Assembly (NCBI RefSeq): GCF_022387135.1
Contig: NZ_CP092462.1
Span: 3,720,001 to 3,784,000, forward strand
Origin: Comamonas sp. B21-038
Lineage (GTDB): Bacteria; Pseudomonadota; Gammaproteobacteria; Burkholderiales; Burkholderiaceae_C
Direction: 5' to 3'
DNA length: 64,000 nucleotides
Both the position numbers and the translations under genes were made by a program. The notes beneath the pieces are model-generated. The model saw nothing but the letters and a program-made list of their open reading frames with translations, was not told the DNA's origin and made no database searches. Positions 25,982-34,622 of the stretch are shown piece after piece (within the stretch, counting starts at the first letter, position 1; every line of letters starts with the position of its first letter).

Positions 25982-26890
25982 TTAGGCGGCAGCCTTGGGC
26001 GGGATCTGCGCCACCCACTCGCGCGGCGCCATCGGGAAGCCCAGGCGCTCGCGGCTGTCGTAGTAGCTCTGCGCCACGGCGCGCGCGAGGTTGCGGATGC
26101 GGCCAATGTAGGCGGCCCGCTCGGTCACGCTGATGGCGCCACGCGCATCGAGCAGGTTGAAGGTGTGGCCGGCCTTGAGCACTTGCTCATAGGCGGGCAG
26201 CGCCAGTTGCTGCTCCATCAGCAGCTTGGCCTGCTTTTCATGGGCGCCAAAGGCCTGGAACAGGAACTCCGCATCGGAATGCTCGAAGTTGTAGGTGGAC
26301 TGCTCCACCTCGTTCTGGTGGTAGACATCGCCATAGGTCAGGCCGTCGGTCCACTGTAGGTTGTAGACGTTGTCCACGCCTTGCAGGTACATGGCCAGGC
26401 GCTCCAGACCGTAAGTGATCTCGCCGGTCGCGGGCTTGCAATCGATACCGCCCACTTGCTGGAAATAGGTGAACTGCGTCACTTCCATGCCGTTGAGCCA
26501 GACTTCCCAGCCCAGACCCCAGGCACCCAGGGTCGGGTTTTCCCAGTCGTCTTCGACAAAGCGGATGTCGTTCTTCTTCAGGTCAAAGCCCAGCGCTTCG
26601 AGCGAGCCCAGGTACAGGTCGAGGATGTTGGCCGGCGCGGGCTTGAGCACCACCTGGAACTGGTAGTAGTGCTGCAGGCGGTTGGGGTTCTCGCCGTAGC
26701 GGCCATCCTTGGGACGGCGGCTGGGCTGCACATAGGCGGCTTTCCAGGGCTCGGGGCCGATGGCGCGCAGGAAGGTGGCGGTGTGCGAGGTACCTGCACC
26801 CACCTCCATGTCATAAGGTTGCAATAGCGCGCAGCCCTGGTCGGCCCAGTACTGCTGCAGCTTCAAAATGATTTGTTGGAAATTCAACAT
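25982..26890 (-). CDS. glyQ: Glycyl-tRNA synthetase alpha subunit
   Basis: The catalytic small subunit of glycyl-tRNA synthetase, a class II enzyme that activates glycine. The 302 aa begin with [15 protein letters not shown], the invariant alpha-subunit start, and contain [16 protein letters not shown] and [14 protein letters not shown]. No obvious ribosome site precedes the ATG. It opens the glyQ, DUF457-like, glyS, gmhB-like string. The pair with the beta subunit places this organism among bacteria with the heterotetrameric enzyme. Confidence 0.96.
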   Translation of the reverse strand: MLNFQQIILKLQQYWADQGCALLQPYDMEVGAGTSHTATFLRAIGPEPWKAAYVQPSRRPKDGRYGENPNRLQHYYQFQVVLKPAPANILDLYLGSLEALGFDLKKNDIRFVEDDWENPTLGAWGLGWEVWLNGMEVTQFTYFQQVGGIDCKPATGEITYGLERLAMYLQGVDNVYNLQWTDGLTYGDVYHQNEVEQSTYNFEHSDAEFLFQAFGAHEKQAKLLMEQQLALPAYEQVLKAGHTFNLLDARGAISVTERAAYIGRIRNLARAVAQSYYDSRERLGFPMAPREWVAQIPPKAAA

Positions 26891-27176
26891 GGAGAGTCTG
26901 GTGGTGGACGCAGCCTGCTGCTGGCGGCCCGCGAAGTGGGCGCGCAGCGGCAAGATCGGACTGCATGCATGCCTTGCTGCCTGTCTGCACCAGCAAAGCG
27001 GTCAAAAACATTTGATTTTAGTGCTTTCAGCCGCGCTCTGGGCGGCGATAGCCGAGCGCACCAGAGGCCAGCACCGCCGGGCGCCGCAGGCCGCCCGCGC
27101 TGGCGGGTGCTGGCGCCGCGCCTGCGCTGCATCAGCGATCTCATTTTGATAGCAGCCCAGGCACTGTTGCGCCCGC
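26891..27176. other. Noncoding region upstream of glyQ
   Basis: About 290 bases between the fabB terminator and glyQ. It presumably carries the glyQ promoter. I see no convincing hexamers and no credible T-box, riboswitch or small gene. Confidence 0.5.
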
Positions 27177-27201
27177 AAAAGAAAAGCGCCCGAAGGCGCT
27201 T
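27177..27201 (-). terminator. Terminator of fabAB
   Basis: A 7-bp stem AAGCGCC/GGCGCTT closed, on the minus strand, by a stable TTCG tetraloop and followed by TTCTTTT. It lies 29 bases after the fabB stop. Confidence 0.85.
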
Positions 27202-27229
27202 GGTCAGAGGGATTGTGGAGGGGGACCGG

Positions 27230-28450
27230 TCAGGCAGCATCCCAGCGCTTGAGCACCAGGCAGGCATTGGTGCCACCAAAGCCGAAGCTGTTGGACAGCA
27301 CCTGCTTCAACTCCGCCACGCGCGCCTTCGTGACCAGCGGCATATCACCGACGGCGGGATCGGGATGGTCCACATTGGCCGAGCCGGCGATGAAGCCCTT
27401 CATCAGCATGATGAGGCTGTAGATCGCTTCCTGCACGCCGGTGGCGCCCTGCGAGTGGCCGGTCAGCGACTTGGTCGACGAGAACGGCGGAATACGGTCG
27501 CCAAACACCTTGCGGATCGCGTGCAGCTCGGGCACATCACCCACCGGGGTGGAGGTGCCATGGGTGTTGATGTAGTCGATCGGGGCGTCCAGGCCTTCAA
27601 TGGCCTGGGCCATCGCGGCGACCGCACCTTCGCCCGAAGGCGCCACCATGTCTTCACCGTCCGACGAGATGCCGAAACCGACGATCTCACCGAGGATGGT
27701 GGCGCCACGGGCCTGGGCATGCTCCAGGCTCTCGAGCACCAGCGCACCGCCGCCGCCGGCAATGACAAAACCATCGCGGTCGGTGTCATAGGGGCGGGAG
27801 GCCTTGGTCGGGTCGTCGTTGAACTTGCTGGACATCGCGCCCATGCCATCGAACAGGATGGCCAGGCCCCAGGACAGCTCTTCGCCGCCGCCGGCAAACA
27901 TCACATCCTGCATGCCCCAGGAAATCTGCTGGGCGGCTGCGCCCACGCAGTGCGCCGAGGTCGAGCAGGCCGAGGTGATCGAGTAGTTGATGCCCTTGAT
28001 CTTGAAATTGGTCGCCAGGTTGGCCGACACGGTCGAGCCCATGCAGCGCGTGACCTGGTAGGGGCCGACGCGGCGAATGCCTTTTTCACGCAGGGTATCG
28101 GCCGCCTCGATCTGGTTGGCCGGCGAGCCGCCGCCCGAGCCCATGATCAATCCGGTACGCGGGTGGCTGATTTGTTCGGGTGACAGGCCTGCCTGGGCAA
28201 TCGCTTGCTGCAGCGAGATCTGCGCGTAGGCGGCAGCATCTCCCATGAAGCGCAGCTGCTTGCGATCAATGAAGTCTTCAACATTGATGCGCGGAATGCC
28301 CGCGACCTGGCTGCGCAGGCCCATTTCCTTGAACACCGGCATGTGATCGATGCCGGAGCGGCCTTCGCGCAGCGAAGTCTCCACGGCCTCCAGCCCCACA
28401 CCGATACAGGAGACGATGCCGGCCCCTGTAATAACCACCCGACGCTTCAT
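27230..28450 (-). CDS. fabB: 3-oxoacyl-ACP synthase I FabB
   Basis: Elongates acyl chains by condensing acyl-ACP with malonyl-ACP, including the unsaturated branch after FabA. The 406 aa show the catalytic triad Cys162 ([10 protein letters not shown]), His297 ([11 protein letters not shown]) and His332 ([10 protein letters not shown]), nearly the same numbering as in E. coli FabB. The C-terminal [13 protein letters not shown] is intact. Its ATG overlaps the fabA stop (ATGA), so the two are co-translated. Together they form the anaerobic-type unsaturated fatty acid pathway. Confidence 0.95.
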   Translation of the reverse strand: MKRRVVITGAGIVSCIGVGLEAVETSLREGRSGIDHMPVFKEMGLRSQVAGIPRINVEDFIDRKQLRFMGDAAAYAQISLQQAIAQAGLSPEQISHPRTGLIMGSGGGSPANQIEAADTLREKGIRRVGPYQVTRCMGSTVSANLATNFKIKGINYSITSACSTSAHCVGAAAQQISWGMQDVMFAGGGEELSWGLAILFDGMGAMSSKFNDDPTKASRPYDTDRDGFVIAGGGGALVLESLEHAQARGATILGEIVGFGISSDGEDMVAPSGEGAVAAMAQAIEGLDAPIDYINTHGTSTPVGDVPELHAIRKVFGDRIPPFSSTKSLTGHSQGATGVQEAIYSLIMLMKGFIAGSANVDHPDPAVGDMPLVTKARVAELKQVLSNSFGFGGTNACLVLKRWDAA

Positions 28451-28971
28451 GCTGCGTTTTCCTTGCCGTCGCCCTCGCGCAGGAACAACCCCACACGCAG
28501 GTCATTGGCGACATAGATTTCCTTGCCGTCGGCGAGCAGTCGTGCATCGCCAATGGCCATGTTCAGTTTGCGCTTGATCACGCGCTTGATGTCGATTTCG
28601 TAGGTTACCAGCTTCACGTCGGGGCCGACTTCGCCGGTGAACTTGACCTCACCGGCACCCAGGGCGCGGCCCCGACCTGGCAGGCGCAGCCAGGTCAGGT
28701 AAAAGCCGATCAATTGCCACATCGCGTCAAGCCCCAGGCAGCCCGGCATCACCGGGTCGCCCTGGAAGTGGCACTTGAAGAACCACAGGTCGGGATTGAC
28801 GTCGAGCTCGGCCACAATTTTTCCCAGCCCGTGCGCGCCGCCGTTTTCGCTGATTTCCGTGATGCGGTCGAACATCAGCATCGGCGGCAGTGGCAAACGG
28901 CCACTTTCAGGGGTAAACAACTTGCCCTCACCGGAGGCGATCAGTTGTTCATAGGAAAAAGATTCAGCCAT
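28447..28971 (-). CDS. fabA: 3-hydroxydecanoyl-ACP dehydratase/isomerase FabA
   Basis: Dehydrates 3-hydroxydecanoyl-ACP and isomerises the trans-2 product to cis-3, the entry to unsaturated fatty acids. The 174 aa carry the hot-dog fold active site: His68 in KCHFQGDP and Asp82 in GLDAMWQ. It is first in fabAB. The 300-base upstream region contains an 18-base perfect dyad about 46 bases before the ATG, a good candidate for a fatty-acid regulator site. Confidence 0.95.
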   Translation of the reverse strand: MAESFSYEQLIASGEGKLFTPESGRLPLPPMLMFDRITEISENGGAHGLGKIVAELDVNPDLWFFKCHFQGDPVMPGCLGLDAMWQLIGFYLTWLRLPGRGRALGAGEVKFTGEVGPDVKLVTYEIDIKRVIKRKLNMAIGDARLLADGKEIYVANDLRVGLFLREGDGKENAA

Positions 28972-29016
28972 TGTCAGTCCAACTTCTGGTGGCGGTCACT
29001 CCGCCGCATTTCTCTG

Positions 29017-29034
29017 ATGGTGCCCAGGCACCAT
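29017..29034. promoter_or_regulatory. Perfect 18-base dyad upstream of fabA
   Basis: ATGGTGCC and GGCACCAT arms around CA, ending 46-63 bases upstream of the fabA ATG. No T tract follows on either strand, so it is more likely an operator than a terminator. The regulator is unknown. Confidence 0.45.
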
Positions 29035-29183
29035 TACCTGCAGGTACGCATTATCCCGCTTCTGGGCCCGAACGTGCGAGACAAAGCCGTGGAGTGCGCT
29101 GTGCTTTGTCCACCAAACCCCGGCTATCTGCGTTTTTTAACAGCAGTTACATTTGCAACGGGCACCGCTTGGGGTAGTGCCGG

Positions 29184-29212
29184 GGCGGCAAGCCTCCTGG
29201 AGAGGTGCCGCC
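29184..29212. repeat. Strong hairpin between lnt and fabA
   Basis: GGCGGCA pairs with TGCCGCC and an inner CCTC pairs with GAGG, with an AG bulge and a CTGGA loop, giving 11 base pairs. It lies about 60 bases past the lnt stop but lacks a T tract. It could be a Rho-dependent stop, an mRNA 3' stabiliser, or part of fabA control. Confidence 0.4.
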
Positions 29213-29270
29213 ATCTGCTGGTAACGTGCTTTCTTAAGACGGCATCTGCATTTGCACGGTGCCGCGTGCT

Positions 29271-30893
29271 TTACCGGCGCCGCCGGCCCAGCCAGGCCGC
29301 CAATACCACCAGCACACCCAGGCCCCACAGCGGCCATAGCCCCCACCGGCCCGCCCACTGGGCAAACCAGGTAGGGCCTGCATCGACGCCCTGCACCTGC
29401 GCCTGCAGCACCGCCCGGCTTTGGTGCGGCAGGATCTGCTGGACCACGCCAGCCCGGTCGATCACGGCGGTGGCGCCAGTGTTGGTGGCACGCAGCATGG
29501 GCCGCGCCAACTCCAGGGTCCGCATGCGGCTGATTTGCAAATGCTGGTCGATCGCGATCGAATCACCAAACCAGGCGATATTGCTGGCATTGACCATGAT
29601 CGTCGGCGATTGTGCGTTGTCGACAAAGCGGCTGGCCAGCTCTTCGCCAAACAGATCCTCATAGCAGATGTTGGGCGCCCAGCGCTCGCCTGCCCAGGGC
29701 AGCGAGGGCTGGTTCATGCCGCCGCGGTTGAAATCGCCCAGCGGAATCTGCATCAAATCGGTGAACCAACGGAACATCGGCGGGATGAACTCGCCAAACG
29801 GCACCAGGTGGTGCTTGTCATAGCGGTAGGCCTCGGGCTGGCCGGGCACCAGGCCGACCATCGAGTTGGTATAGCCCTGCTCAAAATCGCCCAGCGGCAC
29901 ACCGATCAGCGCGGCCTGCTGGCCGCTGGCAAAGCGCTGCTGCAGCTCTTGCCAGTAGCCATGCGGGGTTTGCTGCAGCAGCACCGGGATGGCGGTCTCG
30001 GGCGCAATCACCATGTCCGCCTGGCTTTGCTGCAGCTGCTGGGCATACCAGGCCAGCGCCATCGGAATGCCCGAGCTGGCCTGGAACTTCTCGCCCTGCG
30101 AAATATTGCCTTGCAGCAAGGCCACCGATACTGGCTTGTTGGGCGCCGCCGCCACCGGCGCCTGGGGCAGGCGCTGGGCCAGCCAGAGTACCCCGGCCAC
30201 TGCCACCAGCGCGGCATAGCCTGGCCAACGGGCGATATGCGCGCCGCGCAGACCGGCCAGCCACATCGCAGCGGCCGATGCGACCGCGCCAATGCCATAG
30301 ACCCCCATCCAGGGCGCCAGACTGGCCAGCGGTCCCTCGACATGGGCATAGCCGCCCGCGCCCCAGGGAAATCCGGTCCACCACTGGCCGCGCGCCAGCT
30401 CGGCCAGCAACCACAGCGCTGCAAACAGCAGCACCGCACCCGCCAGCCGCTTGCCCCGCCAAGCGACGAACAAGCCACAGGCCACCGCGTAGTAAAGCCC
30501 CAGAAAAGCGGCCAGGCCCAGCACCGCCAGAACCGCCAGCGGTGCCGGCAGTCCGCCGTAGGTGTGCATGGAGATGAACAGCCACCAGAAGGTGGCGCAG
30601 AGCCAGGCGCAGGCAAAGGCCCAGCCGATCAACACCCCATGCCAGGGCCGCTGCACACGCAGCAGCGCGGCAGGCAGCACCGCCAGCGACAGCCACTGCA
30701 GCCACCACAGCGGCTGGCCATGGTGGCCCGGAAAACCACCGGTATGCCAGGGCCAGGCCAACGACCAGGCTTGCAGGACCCCGGCCATCAAGGCCAGGCA
30801 GGCCCACCACCACGGAAAGCGGCGCGGTGACTCAAACAGGGAATAGGAAGAATAGGAAGCGGGCACAGGTCGATCAGGGTTGGCAGGGAACAC
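29271..30893 (-). CDS. lnt: Apolipoprotein N-acyltransferase Lnt
   Basis: Adds the third acyl chain to lipoproteins in the inner membrane, using phospholipid. About 540 aa: six or more N-terminal membrane helices, then a periplasmic nitrilase domain with the catalytic Glu in APETAIP, Lys in YDKHHLVPFGE and Cys in NICYEDLFGE. One final membrane helix lies near the C-terminus. The start is uncertain. Several GTG codons lie between 30860 and 30930 and none has a strong ribosome site; 30893 is a compromise. The frame itself is open to 31004. Its usual upstream partner corC lies 6 kb away at 36925-37808. Confidence 0.9.
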   Translation of the reverse strand: MFPANPDRPVPASYSSYSLFESPRRFPWWWACLALMAGVLQAWSLAWPWHTGGFPGHHGQPLWWLQWLSLAVLPAALLRVQRPWHGVLIGWAFACAWLCATFWWLFISMHTYGGLPAPLAVLAVLGLAAFLGLYYAVACGLFVAWRGKRLAGAVLLFAALWLLAELARGQWWTGFPWGAGGYAHVEGPLASLAPWMGVYGIGAVASAAAMWLAGLRGAHIARWPGYAALVAVAGVLWLAQRLPQAPVAAAPNKPVSVALLQGNISQGEKFQASSGIPMALAWYAQQLQQSQADMVIAPETAIPVLLQQTPHGYWQELQQRFASGQQAALIGVPLGDFEQGYTNSMVGLVPGQPEAYRYDKHHLVPFGEFIPPMFRWFTDLMQIPLGDFNRGGMNQPSLPWAGERWAPNICYEDLFGEELASRFVDNAQSPTIMVNASNIAWFGDSIAIDQHLQISRMRTLELARPMLRATNTGATAVIDRAGVVQQILPHQSRAVLQAQVQGVDAGPTWFAQWAGRWGLWPLWGLGVLVVLAAWLGRRRR

Positions 30894-31049
30894 CACCGCG
30901 CGCTCTACGGGCACGGCCGCTGGGCGCACTATACGCGATCCCCCTGCGTAGTGTCTGCGGCAGCGGGGCACCGCGCAAGCAACAGCCACCCCACGCGGCA
31001 ACACCCGATAGAAAGAGGCAAATGCGGCGAATTAGCGACAAAAGAGAAT

Positions 31050-31082
31050 GCATTTGAGAATAATTATCGATTGCAATATAAA
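31050..31082 (+). promoter_or_regulatory. Fur-type box overlapping a sigma70 promoter
   Basis: A -35 hexamer TTGAGA (31054-31059), a 17-base spacer and a -10 hexamer TATAAA (31077-31082) form a good promoter. The 19 bases from 31050 to 31068 match 13 of 19 positions of the consensus Fur box and cover the -35. Iron-loaded Fur would block this promoter, so the receptor gene 50 bases downstream should be induced by iron starvation. Transcription would start near 31089. Confidence 0.75.
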
Positions 31083-31131
31083 ATTACAAACTGCTTATCC
31101 CCCTCCCGTTCCCCTCCCCCTCCCGAACACC

Positions 31132-33228
31132 ATGCAATACGCACGCTACACCCCGGTGGTCCACGCCGTTCTGCTGGCCATCGGCGCTATCGGCTTTGCC
31201 GCCCCTGCGCTGGCACAAAACGCAGACACCCCAGAGACGGCGCCAACCCCGGCTCAGGCCAGCGCCCCCAGTACCACGCTGGAGACCGTGACCGTGATCG
31301 GCTCGGTCAACGATCTGCAAAGCCTGGACTTCTATGCGCCCAACTCCAGTGCCGTGCTGCAAAAGGACCAGATCGACGCGCTGGGTGCCCGCAAGCTGGA
31401 CCAGGCGCTGCAGTACCAGGCCGGCGTGGTCAGCGAGCCCTTTGGCGCGGACAACAAGGTCGAGTGGTTCAAGATCCGTGGCTTTGACGCCTCGGTGTCG
31501 CTGGATGGCACGCCCACTTCGCCCAATGGCTACTTTGTCTGGAAGCCCGAAATCTTTGGTGTCGAAACGGTCGAAGTGGTCAAGGGCGCCAACTCGCTGG
31601 TCTTTGGTGCCTCGGAGTCCGGCGGCGTGGTCAACCTGGTGACCAAGCGCCCGAAGAAGGAGCGCGCGCTGCAGCTGAACACCGAAGTCGGCAACCAAAA
31701 GCGCCTGGGCGCCGGCATCGACTACAACGACATCGCCAATGCCGATGGCACCGTGTATTACCGCCTGGTAGCGCAGGCACGCCGCGAAGACGGCCAGCAG
31801 CGTGACACCAACATGAAGAGCTACTACCTGGCGCCCAGCGTCACGATGGAGTTCACGCCCCAAACCTCGCTGACCCTGCTGGGCAGCGTGCAGCGCGAAG
31901 ATGGCCGCCCCACCAACGGCTTCCTGCCCGCCTACGGCACCATCACCGATACGCCTTATGGCCGCATCGACCGCCGCTTGAACGCGGGCGAGCCCGGTGT
32001 GGACCACCTCAAGCGCACCCAGTCCAGCCTGGGCTGGCTGCTGAGCCACCAGATCAACAGCGACTGGAAGTTCACGCAGAACTACAAGTACACCCACCTC
32101 GATCTGGACCAGGTCAACACCTTTGCCTATGGCTCGGACGGCGACCGTACGCTGTCGCGCGGCTACACCTACACCGACGGCACCTCCAAGAGCCATTACC
32201 TGGACAACCGCATCACCGGCAAGCTCAAGCTGTCCGACAGCATCCAGCTGCTGCCCACCTTCGGTATCGACTACCTCAAGTCCGACACCGATGGCCTGAA
32301 CAACGGCTTCGGCTTCGTGCCGGGGCTGGACATGTTCAACCCCGTCTACGGCGCGCCTTTCGACATCACCGGTACGCCTTATGGCCTGCACTCCAAGCAG
32401 TGGGGCGCCTATGCCTCCACCCAGTTGCGCGTCGGCAGCCACTGGAACTTCAACCTCGGCTTCCGCCATGACAAAGCCAAGAACACCGGCTCAGTCAGCG
32501 GCTCGGATGCGGCCTACGACGTCAGCAAGAACAGCGTCAACCTGGGCGCAATGTACATCACCGACTTCGGTGTCTCGCCCTACATCAGCTATTCGGAATC
32601 CTTCAAGCCCATCGCCGGTGTGGACAGCCAAGGCGTGACCTATAAGCCTTACGAAGGCAAGCAAAGCGAAATCGGTCTGAAGATGGAGCCCACCTGGCTC
32701 AATGGCACCCTGACCCTCGCCTACTTTGACATCAAGGAAAAGAACGCGCTGATCTCGGACGCCTCCAACATCCAGACGCAATCGGGCAAGCGCACCAACA
32801 AGGGCATCGAGCTGCAAGGCGACTTCAAGCTGGGTGCGGCGACTGCGGTCAAGGCGGCCTACACGCACAACAACTCCAAGCAGGACATCTCGACCACGCA
32901 GACCGTGCGCACGCCGCTGATCCCGGACAACCAGGTCAGCCTGTGGCTGAGCCACAGCCTGAGCCTGGCCAACAGCCAGAAGCTGACGGTGGCGGCCGGT
33001 GCCCGCTACAACGGCCAGACCGAAGACCAGCGCTACAGCCCTGGCAAGCGCATCTCCGGCTACACCTTGCTGGACCTGATGGTGCGCTACGACCTGAGCC
33101 GCGAATGGGCGCTGCAACTCAATGCCCGCAACCTGACCGACAAGACCTATGTCAGCGGCTGTGACTTCTACTGCTACTACGGCGGTGGCCGCACTGTCGA
33201 TGTGCAGCTGCAATACCAGTGGAAGTAA
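31132..33228 (+). CDS. TonB-dependent siderophore receptor
   Basis: A 698-aa outer-membrane receptor of the FhuA/FoxA kind. It has a signal peptide cleaved after ALA near residue 28, a TonB-box-like ETVTVIG, then the plug (residues about 60-200, with IRGFDASVSLDG and VEVVKGANSLVFGASESGGVVNLVTKRP) and a beta barrel to the end. The barrel end has a cysteine pair, SGCDFYCYYGG, and the last residues are YQW then Lys rather than an aromatic end. The ATG at 31132 lies downstream of the predicted promoter; an earlier ATG at 31048 lies upstream of it and is excluded. Fur control points to ferric siderophores. No biosynthesis genes are nearby, so a xenosiderophore is likely. Confidence 0.92.
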   Translation: MQYARYTPVVHAVLLAIGAIGFAAPALAQNADTPETAPTPAQASAPSTTLETVTVIGSVNDLQSLDFYAPNSSAVLQKDQIDALGARKLDQALQYQAGVVSEPFGADNKVEWFKIRGFDASVSLDGTPTSPNGYFVWKPEIFGVETVEVVKGANSLVFGASESGGVVNLVTKRPKKERALQLNTEVGNQKRLGAGIDYNDIANADGTVYYRLVAQARREDGQQRDTNMKSYYLAPSVTMEFTPQTSLTLLGSVQREDGRPTNGFLPAYGTITDTPYGRIDRRLNAGEPGVDHLKRTQSSLGWLLSHQINSDWKFTQNYKYTHLDLDQVNTFAYGSDGDRTLSRGYTYTDGTSKSHYLDNRITGKLKLSDSIQLLPTFGIDYLKSDTDGLNNGFGFVPGLDMFNPVYGAPFDITGTPYGLHSKQWGAYASTQLRVGSHWNFNLGFRHDKAKNTGSVSGSDAAYDVSKNSVNLGAMYITDFGVSPYISYSESFKPIAGVDSQGVTYKPYEGKQSEIGLKMEPTWLNGTLTLAYFDIKEKNALISDASNIQTQSGKRTNKGIELQGDFKLGAATAVKAAYTHNNSKQDISTTQTVRTPLIPDNQVSLWLSHSLSLANSQKLTVAAGARYNGQTEDQRYSPGKRISGYTLLDLMVRYDLSREWALQLNARNLTDKTYVSGCDFYCYYGGGRTVDVQLQYQWK

Positions 33229-33311
33229 GCCACTAAGATGGAATGCATCGTGCCAGTGCTGCGGGCAGCGCCCGTGGCACTGGATGTGGCTTCTTCTCTG
33301 CCTCCCTTTCC

Positions 33312-34622
33312 ATGACGACTTCTTCCGGCAGTGCCGCCCCCTCTGCCGCCGGCACCGGACCCGCGCAGTGGTCCGTTCGCGCTTTACTGACGGTCGTTTT
33401 TCTGGGCCTCACCGCCGGGGTGCAGATGAGCGACTATGGCCTGCAGGCCATCTCGCTGTCGGCCATCCAGAAAAGCTTTGCGATCAGCGATGCCGCCATT
33501 GGCGCCTTGCAGGGACTGGCCGGTGTGCTGGTGGGCAGTGCGCTGGCGATTCCGCTGGCGCGGTTTGCTGACCGTTTCTCGCGCAAGCGCGTGCTGCTCT
33601 GCCTGATTGCCGCCTCCACCGCGATGATGGTGCTCAGTGCGCTGGCGCCCAACTTCCCCCTTTTCTTTCTCGGCCGCTCGGCCGCCGGTATCACCGAGTT
33701 TGCGATGGTGCCGCTGGTCTACTCGATGATCCCCGACCTGGCACCGCAGCGCCACCGCGTGCTGGCCAACCTGGGCTTTGCGGCCCTGGTCTCCAGCGGC
33801 GCCAGCGCAGGCTTTTATTTTGCCGGTGGCATCCAGAGTGCGGCCGTCGCACTCATTCCAGGCGATCTGGACGCCTGGCGCAAGGCCTTCCTGCTGCTGT
33901 CGGCGGCCGGCCTGCCCTTGCTGCTGGCAGGCCAGTTCACCGCCGATCCGCCGCGCTACATCGCCAGCAGTGATGGGGCCAGCGGTGCCTCGCTGCGCCA
34001 GTTCCTGCGTGCGCGCTGGCAGCCCATCGGCCTCTTTGTCGGTATTGCCGGCAGCCTGATGATTGCCGTGCAAGGCCTCAACCAGCTGATCGCCCTGGCG
34101 CTGGAGCGGCGCTTTGCGGCCACGCCCGCCCATATTGGCGAGGTGATGGGCCCGATCCTGCTGGTCAGCACCCTGGGCTGCCTGCCGGTGGTGGCCGGGC
34201 TGGACCGCTGGCTCGCCCGGCGCCTGGGCCAGGCGGTGCGCCCACTCGTCATGGGCGTCTGCGCGCTGCTGGCCATCCCGGCCATCCTGATGCTGTTCTC
34301 CACCGCATCGCTGCCGCAGGCCTTTGTCGTGGTGGGGCTCTTTCTCTTCATCACCTGCACCGCCAATGCGCTGGTGCCGACGATGCTGCAGGACCTCACC
34401 CCCGCCGCATTGCGCGCCCGCATCTTTGCGCTGTGGAGCTTTGTGGTCTCGGTGTTCAGCGCGCTGGGCCCCTTGCTGGCGGGCTTTATCTCCACCTGGG
34501 TGGTGCAGGGGCATTTGCTCAGTGCCATCTCGGTCACGGCAGTGCCGGCGCTGCTGGTGTCCGCCTGGTGCGCCTGGGCGCTGTTTCAGCGCAACCGCCC
34601 CCGGGCGGGCGACCCGGTCTAA
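33312..34622 (+). CDS. MFS transporter next to siderophore receptor
   Basis: A major facilitator of 436 aa with about twelve membrane segments. The family motif between helices two and three reads RFADRFSRKRV. It starts 84 bases after the receptor stop and is probably on the same transcript. No clear ribosome site precedes the ATG. Single-subunit MFS importers of siderophores are known in Gram-negative bacteria, which is the best guess here, but an exporter or an unrelated sugar- or acid-transporting MFS protein is not excluded. The 3' end overlaps the convergent peptidase gene by a few bases. Confidence 0.82.
   Translation: MTTSSGSAAPSAAGTGPAQWSVRALLTVVFLGLTAGVQMSDYGLQAISLSAIQKSFAISDAAIGALQGLAGVLVGSALAIPLARFADRFSRKRVLLCLIAASTAMMVLSALAPNFPLFFLGRSAAGITEFAMVPLVYSMIPDLAPQRHRVLANLGFAALVSSGASAGFYFAGGIQSAAVALIPGDLDAWRKAFLLLSAAGLPLLLAGQFTADPPRYIASSDGASGASLRQFLRARWQPIGLFVGIAGSLMIAVQGLNQLIALALERRFAATPAHIGEVMGPILLVSTLGCLPVVAGLDRWLARRLGQAVRPLVMGVCALLAIPAILMLFSTASLPQAFVVVGLFLFITCTANALVPTMLQDLTPAALRARIFALWSFVVSVFSALGPLLAGFISTWVVQGHLLSAISVTAVPALLVSAWCAWALFQRNRPRAGDPV

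Noticed and set aside
26891..27176. A small gene or riboswitch before glyQ
   Set aside because: Open frames there lack ribosome sites and family similarity, and no paired structure stood out.
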